Shown piece by piece: positions 28,381 through 35,438 of a stretch of DNA of 64,000 nt (positions are counted from its first letter, which is position 1; each line of letters begins with the position of its first letter). The stretch spans positions 31,912 through 95,911 of the forward strand of contig NZ_RBZN01000001.1 of the NCBI RefSeq assembly GCF_003628435.1. Reading direction: 5' to 3'. The stretch comes from Ureibacillus endophyticus. Lineage in GTDB: Bacteria; Bacillota; Bacilli; Bacillales_A; Planococcaceae. The notes beneath the pieces are model-generated. The model worked only from the letters and a program-made list of their open reading frames with translations, did not search any database and was not told the origin of the DNA. The translations under genes were made by a program, and so were the position numbers.

Positions 28381-29013
28381 TTAGTACATGAAACGATATC
28401 TAAAGCGTAACCGATCGAACCGTTCAATTGTATCATTATTTACATGTTTACCGATACGAGCCATAAGACAGTTTGCGGGATGGGAGGTAATTTCAGGGTC
28501 GTCTGTTGCATAATACTCAAAACCAACAACTTGCATCATGCGCTCCATCATTTTTCGGTAGTCCCAAACATTTAAACCTGTTCCTTTTAAATCCCAATGC
28601 CAGTAATATTCTGTTGTAATGACTAAATAATTTTCCATCTCTTCGTCCATAAAAGATACTTCTAAAAGCTTTTTACCTACACCACTACCACGGTATGCAG
28701 GAATGACCTCAATTGCACCCAGTTCAATCATATTTTCAATTCGATCTTCTGCCCAGCGTTCAAGAGGATCTGGGTACAAATATGTAACATAGCCTACGAT
28801 AGTTTGTTGATTGCGGATAATGATAATACGACCTTCATCTAATTTTGCGATCTCTATCAAAGCTTTTTTCTGCTGCTCAGGTGGTCTAAATGCTACTAAA
28901 TCTTCGTGAAATTCATATTTTTCTAGCTGCTCAGGTGGGACTGGACCCTCCACTTTTACTAACCCTTGCCTCGTATCCATCTCTATACTATTAAAATTTT
29001 TAATATGTTTCAT
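28381..29013 (-). CDS. acuA: Protein acetyltransferase AcuA (GNAT)
   Basis: This 210-residue GNAT acetyltransferase has the acetyl-CoA loop VIPAYRGSGVGKKLLEVSF. In B. subtilis AcuA acetylates and inactivates AcsA, and AcuC reverses it. Here acsA lies divergently 282 bp away, the conserved arrangement. The ATG at 29013 (MKHIKNFNS) is 9 nt after GGAG; an ATG at 29019 is too close to it and the frame further upstream is unsupported. Confidence 0.92.
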   Translation of the reverse strand: MKHIKNFNSIEMDTRQGLVKVEGPVPPEQLEKYEFHEDLVAFRPPEQQKKALIEIAKLDEGRIIIIRNQQTIVGYVTYLYPDPLERWAEDRIENMIELGAIEVIPAYRGSGVGKKLLEVSFMDEEMENYLVITTEYYWHWDLKGTGLNVWDYRKMMERMMQVVGFEYYATDDPEITSHPANCLMARIGKHVNNDTIERFDRLRFRYRFMY

Positions 29014-29295
29014 TCCCATTCGCTCCAAATGAATTTTATATAGATAGATTATATTATATTTTATGTAAAAAAAAGCTACTTTTCGCAAAGATTCCTTTAA
29101 TTTTTGAAAAATTAAAAATATTTTGCTTAAAATGTTGCTAGTATTGTAAAATACAATTATGTTTAATTATTAACTGTTGTATAATAGTTAATAGTTAATG
29201 TCTCGGGAATCTTCGTAGTTAGTGCTATTTTTATACAACAGATTACATCTATACGAATAAGCCGAGTCGTATCTGATTTGAAAGGGGTAATTTTT

Positions 29296-31023
29296 ATGGG
29301 GATGAAAATTACAGAGAGATTAGCAGTTGTTAATGGGGATCATCATTTAAAAAATTATGATGAAACAGCTGCGACATTTGATTGGAAAGAAACAGAAAAA
29401 GCATTTAGTTGGTATACAACGGGGAAGCTAAATGCTGCGTATGAAGCGATTGACCGTCATGCGGAATCACATCGCCGGGACCAAGTAGCTCTTTATTTTA
29501 ATGATGGCACTCGAAAAGAATCTTACACATTTGGTCAAATGAAAGATTTATCAAATAAGGCAGCTAATGTGTTCAAACAGTACTCAACATTAGAAAAAGG
29601 CGATCGTCTCTTTATTTTTATGCCACGATCACCAGAACTTTATTTTTCACTATTAGGTGCTATTAAGATGGGAGTAATTGTAGGTCCATTGTTTGAAGCA
29701 TTTATGGAAGGTGCAGTGTATGATCGACTTTCTGATAGTGAAGCAAAAGTAATTGTTACAACACCTAGCTTGTTAAGTCGAGTTCCAGTTGAAAAATTAC
29801 CTAAATTAGAAAAAGTATTTTTAGTAGGAGAAGAGATTGATGAAAATAATCATATCATTGATTTCAATAAAAAATTATCAGAAGCTTCTACTGAATTTGA
29901 AATAGAGTGGGTAGACCGTGAAGATGGAATGCTCTTACACTATACATCAGGTTCAACTGGTGCGCCAAAAGGAGTGTTGCATGTTCATAATGCAATGATC
30001 CAACAATACCAAACAGCTCAGTGGGTACTTGACTTACAAGAAAATGATATCTATTGGTGTACAGCTGACCCTGGTTGGGTAACGGGCACTGCATATGGAA
30101 TATTTGGACCATGGTTAAATGGTGTAACAAATCTTATTATTGGTGGGCGCTTTAGTCCTCAAGCTTGGTATGGGGCAATTCAAGAATATGGTGTTACAGT
30201 TTGGTACAGTGCACCTACTGCATTCCGTATGTTAATGGGAGCAGGAAATAGTATTTTAGAACAATACGATTTATCTTCTCTACGCCATGTACTTTCAGTT
30301 GGGGAACCACTAAATCCAGAAGTAATCCGTTGGGGAATGGATGAACTTGGCCATCGTATTCATGATACTTGGTGGATGACAGAAACTGGTGGTCATATGA
30401 TTTGTAACTATCCAACTATGGAAATTAAACCAGGCTCAATGGGGAAACCAGTTCCAGGTGTTTATGCAACAATCGTAGACGATGAAGGAAATGAAGTACC
30501 ACCGTTTACAATGGGGAACTTAGCAATTCGAAAAGGTTGGCCTTCAATGATGCGCCAAATATGGGGGAACCCTGCTCGCTACGAGTCTTATTTCTTAAAA
30601 GGTGAATGGTATGTATCAGGAGACTCAGCATATATGGACGATGATGGTTACTTCTGGTTCCAAGGTCGAGTAGATGATGTAATTATGACTGCTGGAGAGC
30701 GAGTAGGTCCGTTTGAAGTTGAGAGTAAACTACTTGAGCATCCAGATGTAATTGAAGCAGGAGTAATTGGAAAACCAGATCCAGTACGTGGTGAAATTAT
30801 TAAAGCCTTTATTGCATTGCGAGAAGGTGTTGAACCGTCTGATGAATTAGCAGAAGATATTCGTAACTTTGTTAAAACAGGCTTAGCTGCACATGCTGCT
30901 CCACGTGAAATTGAGTTTAAAGAAAAACTTCCAAAAACACGTAGCGGAAAAATTATGCGTCGAGTATTAAAAGCTTGGGAATTAAACTTACCAACTGGTG
31001 ACTTATCTACTATGGAAGATTAA
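29296..31023 (+). CDS. acsA: Acetyl-CoA synthetase
   Basis: This 575-residue AMP-forming ligase activates acetate to acetyl-CoA. The adenylate-forming motifs are present: LLHYTSGSTGAPKGV, DTWWMTETGGHM, GEWYVSGDSAYMDDDGYFWF and the C-terminal KTRSGKIMRR, whose lysine is the site acetylated by AcuA in homologues. The ATG at 29296 lies 8 nt after AAAGGGG; a TTG at 29278 has no site. It is divergent from acuABC and ended by a long hairpin at 31085. Confidence 0.95.
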   Translation: MGMKITERLAVVNGDHHLKNYDETAATFDWKETEKAFSWYTTGKLNAAYEAIDRHAESHRRDQVALYFNDGTRKESYTFGQMKDLSNKAANVFKQYSTLEKGDRLFIFMPRSPELYFSLLGAIKMGVIVGPLFEAFMEGAVYDRLSDSEAKVIVTTPSLLSRVPVEKLPKLEKVFLVGEEIDENNHIIDFNKKLSEASTEFEIEWVDREDGMLLHYTSGSTGAPKGVLHVHNAMIQQYQTAQWVLDLQENDIYWCTADPGWVTGTAYGIFGPWLNGVTNLIIGGRFSPQAWYGAIQEYGVTVWYSAPTAFRMLMGAGNSILEQYDLSSLRHVLSVGEPLNPEVIRWGMDELGHRIHDTWWMTETGGHMICNYPTMEIKPGSMGKPVPGVYATIVDDEGNEVPPFTMGNLAIRKGWPSMMRQIWGNPARYESYFLKGEWYVSGDSAYMDDDGYFWFQGRVDDVIMTAGERVGPFEVESKLLEHPDVIEAGVIGKPDPVRGEIIKAFIALREGVEPSDELAEDIRNFVKTGLAAHAAPREIEFKEKLPKTRSGKIMRRVLKAWELNLPTGDLSTMED

Positions 31024-31084
31024 TAAATTACTTTTTATATAGAAATAAATAACTATATAAAATAAATATTTATTCACCTGTCAT

Positions 31085-31126
31085 AAAAGGGCATTTATTT
31101 GCATATGTAAATAAGTGTCCTTTTTT
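31085..31126 (+). terminator. Intrinsic terminator of acsA
   Basis: A 16-bp stem (AAAAGGGCATTTATTT with AAATAAGTGTCCTTTT, two G-T pairs) has an 8-nt loop, followed by T residues. Confidence 0.9.
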
Positions 31127-31149
31127 ATATATATTCTTTCATAAATTTG

Positions 31150-31187
31150 GAATATATAAAAATACAGTTGACTAAATAAATATACAG
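31150..31187 (+). promoter_or_regulatory. Tandem ARG-box-like operators of the arg operon
   Basis: Two 18-bp blocks at 31150-31167 and 31170-31187 agree at 15 of 18 positions and have a 20-bp period. Each resembles the AhrC/ArgR box (AT-rich core, ending ATACAG), and the second covers the promoter spacer. Arginine-dependent repression by ArgR is inferred. Confidence 0.6.
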
Positions 31188-31196
31188 ACTTATACT
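31168..31196 (+). promoter_or_regulatory. Sigma-A promoter of argCJBD
   Basis: TTGACT (31168-31173), 17-bp spacer, TATACT (31191-31196), 29 bp before the proposed TTG start of argC. Confidence 0.82.
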
Positions 31197-31225
31197 ATCT
31201 TTATCTAAATTTAGGGGTGAGTGGA

Positions 31226-32260
31226 TTGAAGGTTGGAATTATAGGAGCAACTGGGTATGGCGGATTAGAACTAATCCGTTTTTTGCATAATCATCCAGAA
31301 GTCGAAAAGATTGAATTGTTTACATCTTCGGAGGAAGGAGCTATTTTCTCATCGAAGTATGGTCATTTATTAACAATTCATGATCAAGCTTTAAAGAAAA
31401 TAGAAGCGGAGACATTATCGAAATTTGATGTGGTGTTCACTAGTACTCCTTCAGGGGTAACAAGTACATTACTCCCGCCACTTGTAGGTGTAGGACCAAA
31501 ATTAATCGATTTATCGGGCGATTATCGTTTAAAAGATTTAAATGAATATGAAAAATGGTATAAAAAGACACCAGCTCCTCAGGAAATTGTAAATTTAAGT
31601 GTTTATGGTTTAACTGAATGGAATGCTGGGAATATTAAGTCAGCGGAACTAATCGCTAATCCAGGTTGTTATCCTACAGCTGTCCTACTTTCGATTTTAC
31701 CTTTAATAAAAGAACGGTTAATCGATCCACAGCATCTAATCATCGATGCTAAAAGTGGAGTTTCTGGAGCAGGGAATAAACCTTCTCAATTAACACACTA
31801 TAGTGAAATGAATGAAAACTTTGCTATCTATAAAGTAAATGAACATCAACATATTCCTGAAATTGAACAAGCAATTGAGATGTTTGCAGATGCTAAAACT
31901 AGCATTAGCTTTAATACTCATTTAATTCCCATGACTCGTGGAATTTTAGCCACAACATATGCACCAGTTTTACCAGGTGTTACGAATCAACAACTGACTG
32001 ATTGTTTACTAGAAACATATAAAAATCATCCGTTTGTTCGTGTTGTTACTGATGTAGCTTCTTTAGGTACAAACCGAGTAAAAGGCTCAAATTACTGTGA
32101 TATATTCGTAAAACTAGATGAGCGTACAAATCGAGCAACGATTGTCGGTGTTATTGATAATTTAGTAAAAGGTGCAGCAGGACAAGCGATTCAAAACATG
32201 AACGTACAATTCGATTTACCAGAAAAAACAGGACTAGACGTAATACCGTTATTCATTTAA
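31226..32260 (+). CDS. argC: N-acetyl-gamma-glutamyl-phosphate reductase
   Basis: This enzyme of about 344 residues reduces N-acetylglutamyl phosphate in arginine synthesis. The N-terminal KVGIIGATGYGGLELIRF binds NADPH. SAELIANPGCYPTAVLLSI holds the catalytic cysteine, and HLIPMTRGILATTY completes the active site. The likely start is TTG at 31226, shortly after AGGGGTGA; a GTG at 31217 overlaps the ribosome site. First gene of argCJBD. Confidence 0.95.
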   Translation: MKVGIIGATGYGGLELIRFLHNHPEVEKIELFTSSEEGAIFSSKYGHLLTIHDQALKKIEAETLSKFDVVFTSTPSGVTSTLLPPLVGVGPKLIDLSGDYRLKDLNEYEKWYKKTPAPQEIVNLSVYGLTEWNAGNIKSAELIANPGCYPTAVLLSILPLIKERLIDPQHLIIDAKSGVSGAGNKPSQLTHYSEMNENFAIYKVNEHQHIPEIEQAIEMFADAKTSISFNTHLIPMTRGILATTYAPVLPGVTNQQLTDCLLETYKNHPFVRVVTDVASLGTNRVKGSNYCDIFVKLDERTNRATIVGVIDNLVKGAAGQAIQNMNVQFDLPEKTGLDVIPLFI

Positions 32261-32277
32261 GGGGGAGACCATACTTT

Positions 32278-33504
32278 ATGACAAACTTAATATATGAAGT
32301 TAGAAAACTTTCAAGTAAAAACATCGTATCACCAAAAGGATTTTCTGCTTCTGGAATCCATTGTGGTATTAAACATAAAAAGAAAGATTTAGCGATTTTA
32401 AAAAGTGAAGTACCTGCGAGTGTTGCAGGTGTATTTACGACAAATGCAGTACAAGCTGCTCCGTTAAAAGTTTCAAAAGAAGTAGTGTACAACACAAAGA
32501 AAATGCAAGCGATTATTGTTAACTCAGGAAATGCCAATGCATGTACTGGTAAACAAGGTATTGCAGATGCATATGAAATGCAAAAATTAGCTGCAGATAA
32601 ATTAGGTATTGATCCTTCTTTAGTTGGTGTTGCGTCAACAGGTGTAATTGGGGAAATTTTAAATATGGAACCAATTCGTAGTGGTGTTGGAATGTTAAAT
32701 TTAGGAAATAACCTAGAAGATGGTATTGATTTTGCACAAGCCATTTTAACAACTGACACAGTTATGAAAAATACGACTTACAGCACAATTGTTGATGGAA
32801 AAGAGGTTATCATCTCAGGTACAGCAAAAGGCTCTGGTATGATTGAACCTAATATGGCAACAATGCTTGGTTTTATTACAACAGATGCAAATATTGAATC
32901 CGATGAATTACAAAAAGCATTATCTGAAATTACTGATTTAACTTTTAATTCAATTACTGTTGATGGTGATACATCTACTAACGATACGGTTCTTGTAATG
33001 GCAAATGGTCTTGCTGGAAACGATCCATTAACACCAGCACATCCTGATTGGGCTAACTTCTACAGTACATTAAAGGCAGTTGCTGAAGACTTAGCAAAAG
33101 CAATTGCAAGAGATGGTGAAGGTGCAACGAAATTAATTGAAGTAGAAGTTGAAGGTGCAATTTCTGACGAAGAGGCTCGTAAAATTGCAAAAACTGTAGT
33201 AGGTTCTCCTTTAGTAAAAACAGCTGTTTTCGGTTGTGATGCTAACTGGGGTCGTATTATTGCGGCGGTAGGTTATAGTGGTGCAACAGTGGATCCTGAA
33301 AAAATTACGATTAAAATCGGAAATGCTTTAATGGTTGAAAATGGAGAACCAGTTAAGTTTTCTGAAGAAGAACTGATTAAAATCTTAAAAGCAAATGAAG
33401 TGAAAATAAATGTTTCATTAGGCCAAGGTGAAGGAAAAGGATTAGCATGGGGGTGTGATTTAACTTATGACTACGTTCAAATCAACGCATCATACCGCTC
33501 GTAA
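32278..33504 (+). CDS. argJ: Bifunctional ornithine acetyltransferase / N-acetylglutamate synthase
   Basis: This is a 408-residue N-terminal-nucleophile enzyme. The self-cleavage motif GMIEPNMATMLGF is present; cleavage between Ala194 and Thr195 frees the catalytic threonine. It recycles the acetyl group from acetylornithine to glutamate, making the pathway cyclic. GGGGGAG precedes the ATG. The 3' end overlaps argB by 38 nt. Confidence 0.95.
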   Translation: MTNLIYEVRKLSSKNIVSPKGFSASGIHCGIKHKKKDLAILKSEVPASVAGVFTTNAVQAAPLKVSKEVVYNTKKMQAIIVNSGNANACTGKQGIADAYEMQKLAADKLGIDPSLVGVASTGVIGEILNMEPIRSGVGMLNLGNNLEDGIDFAQAILTTDTVMKNTTYSTIVDGKEVIISGTAKGSGMIEPNMATMLGFITTDANIESDELQKALSEITDLTFNSITVDGDTSTNDTVLVMANGLAGNDPLTPAHPDWANFYSTLKAVAEDLAKAIARDGEGATKLIEVEVEGAISDEEARKIAKTVVGSPLVKTAVFGCDANWGRIIAAVGYSGATVDPEKITIKIGNALMVENGEPVKFSEEELIKILKANEVKINVSLGQGEGKGLAWGCDLTYDYVQINASYRS

Positions 33505-34246
33505 GAAAATTGTTATTAAACTTGGTGGTAGCACATTAGAAGGCTTAAATGAGGCCTTCTTTTCCAATTTCAAAAAATTACAACAACAAGGTTATGATAT
33601 TGTAATTACCCATGGTGGTGGCCCTGCAATTAATCGTGAATTAGAAAAGCAAAATGTCACTTCCACAGCTATTAACGGGATTCGTGTAACAAGCGAAGAT
33701 GCTATTGGAATTGTGCAATCAACACTAGTAGGAAAAGTGAATCCTGGCTTAGTTCATGAATTAAACAAAGCTAGTATAAATGCTATTGGATTAAATGGTT
33801 TTGATGGAAATTTACTAGAAAGTGAATTTTTAAACAAAGAAACATATGGCTTTGTTGGGAAAATTAAAAAAGTAAATACGGATTTACTAAATCAATTAAT
33901 TGAACAAAATATAGTTCCAGTTATTTCTTGTATTGGTGCTACAGTAGATGGACAAGCATTAAATATTAATGGAGATACTGTTGCTAGCGAAGTTGCGTTA
34001 GCAATTGGTGCTGAAAGTTTACTTCTTGTAACGGATGTTGCTGGGATTCGTATTGAAGGGGAATATCAACAAGAGGCAACAGAAGAGTTAATTAATCAAT
34101 GGATTAACGAGGGTCATATTTATGGTGGAATGATTCCAAAAGTTCAAGGTGCCCTTCAAGTATTGAATGCAGGAATCCCTTCAGTACAAATCGTAAATGA
34201 TAGTTTAACAGGAACTACAATTTTATCAAAGGAGCTAGTCAAATGA
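33467..34246 (+). CDS. argB: Acetylglutamate kinase
   Basis: This 259-residue amino-acid kinase has KIVIKLGGSTLEG (phosphate-binding), ITHGGGPAINREL (acetylglutamate/ATP), LNINGDTVASEVALAI and GGMIPKVQGALQVL near the C-terminus. It phosphorylates N-acetylglutamate, the usual control step. The ATG at 33467 lies inside the argJ reading frame in a different phase, with GGGGGTG about 11 nt upstream. No later ATG/GTG/TTG precedes the conserved KIVIKLGG, so the overlap is required. The stop overlaps the argD start as ATGA. Confidence 0.94.
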   Translation: MTTFKSTHHTARKKIVIKLGGSTLEGLNEAFFSNFKKLQQQGYDIVITHGGGPAINRELEKQNVTSTAINGIRVTSEDAIGIVQSTLVGKVNPGLVHELNKASINAIGLNGFDGNLLESEFLNKETYGFVGKIKKVNTDLLNQLIEQNIVPVISCIGATVDGQALNINGDTVASEVALAIGAESLLLVTDVAGIRIEGEYQQEATEELINQWINEGHIYGGMIPKVQGALQVLNAGIPSVQIVNDSLTGTTILSKELVK

Positions 34247-35388
34247 GTGCGCTTTTTAATAACTACGCAAGAAGACCAATCAGTATTGTAGAAGGAAATG
34301 GAACAGTAGTAAAAGATAGCAGTGGTAAAAGCTATTTAGATTTCACTAGTGGTATTGCTGTATGTTGTTTAGGACATAGTCATCCAGCACTAGTTAACAC
34401 AATTAAAGAACAAAGTGAAAAAATTTGGCATACTAGTAACCTTTTTGAAAGTCCAGGTCAAGAAGCTTTAGCTGCTAGTTTGGTAAAAGATAATCACTTA
34501 TCATACGCTTTATTCTGTAACAGTGGTGCAGAAGCAAATGAAGCTGCTATTAAATTAGCCCGTAAACATACTGGTAAAAGTCATATAATTACTTTTAAAA
34601 ATTCATTCCACGGCCGTACATTTGGTGCCATGAGTGCTACTGGTCAAGAAAAAATTCATAAAGGATTTGGACCATTAGTTGATAAATTTACTTATTTACC
34701 ATTTAACGATGTGGAAGCATTAAATAATGCAGTGGATGATTCAGTTGGAGCAATCATGCTTGAAATCATTCAAGGTGAAGGTGGAGTAAATTCAGTCACT
34801 GAAGAATTTGCAGATGCTATTAATAAAATTTGCCAAGAGCGTAACGTTTTATTAATCGTGGATGAAGTACAAACAGGTATTGGCCGTACGGGTACGCGAT
34901 TTGCCTTTGAACAAACTTCACTTAAACCAAATATTGTTTCAATGGCAAAAGGACTAGGTGGGGGATTCCCAATCGCAGGTATTTTAGCTACTAGTGAGTT
35001 ATATGATACTTTTGGTCCAGGTTCACATGGAACAACATTTGGTGGAAATCCACTCGGTGTAGCTGTAGCTCAAACAGTAATTGATATCGTGTTCCAACAA
35101 TCTTTCTTAGATGAAGTTGTTGAAAAATCAACATACTTCGTTGAAAAGTTAGAAAATACTTTACCAAGTGATCAATTCACAATCCGTGGAAAAGGTCTAA
35201 TGCTTGGAATAGATTGCGGTAAAGATGTTGCACCATTTGTTGCAAAAGCAGAAGAAAAAGGATTATTACTTGTTGCAGCTGGTCCACAGGTTCTACGTTT
35301 ATTACCACCTCTAACAGTTTCAAAAGAGGAAATCGATCAAGCTGTAGCAATATTAGAAGAAGTTTTACTTTCAACAGTATTAGCATAA
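34243..35388 (+). CDS. argD: Acetylornithine aminotransferase
   Basis: This 381-residue class III PLP aminotransferase has LFCNSGAEANEAAIKLA, SFHGRTFGAMSATGQ, LIVDEVQTGIGRTG and SMAKGLGGGFPIAG, whose Lys forms the PLP aldimine. It makes acetylornithine from acetylglutamate semialdehyde. The start overlaps the argB stop. The operon ends here in a terminator; carAB and argF, which follow in B. subtilis, are not in this window. Confidence 0.95.
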   Translation: MSALFNNYARRPISIVEGNGTVVKDSSGKSYLDFTSGIAVCCLGHSHPALVNTIKEQSEKIWHTSNLFESPGQEALAASLVKDNHLSYALFCNSGAEANEAAIKLARKHTGKSHIITFKNSFHGRTFGAMSATGQEKIHKGFGPLVDKFTYLPFNDVEALNNAVDDSVGAIMLEIIQGEGGVNSVTEEFADAINKICQERNVLLIVDEVQTGIGRTGTRFAFEQTSLKPNIVSMAKGLGGGFPIAGILATSELYDTFGPGSHGTTFGGNPLGVAVAQTVIDIVFQQSFLDEVVEKSTYFVEKLENTLPSDQFTIRGKGLMLGIDCGKDVAPFVAKAEEKGLLLVAAGPQVLRLLPPLTVSKEEIDQAVAILEEVLLSTVLA

Positions 35389-35392
35389 ATAA

Positions 35393-35433
35393 AAAACGCG
35401 AGAATGTTGTTATCCAACATCCTTGCGTTTTTT
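35393..35433. terminator. Terminator between argD and the penicillin-binding protein gene
   Basis: AAAACGCGAGAATGTTG and CAACATCCTTGCGTTTT pair with one A-C mismatch and one G-T pair. T runs on both strands suit the convergent genes. It is related to the terminators at 21769 and 25271. Confidence 0.9.
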
Positions 35434-35438
35434 GTATT

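Noticed and set aside
29089-29277. cre site (CcpA operator) between acuA and acsA
   Set aside because: CcpA control is expected from B. subtilis, but no sequence here fits the cre consensus well enough to report.
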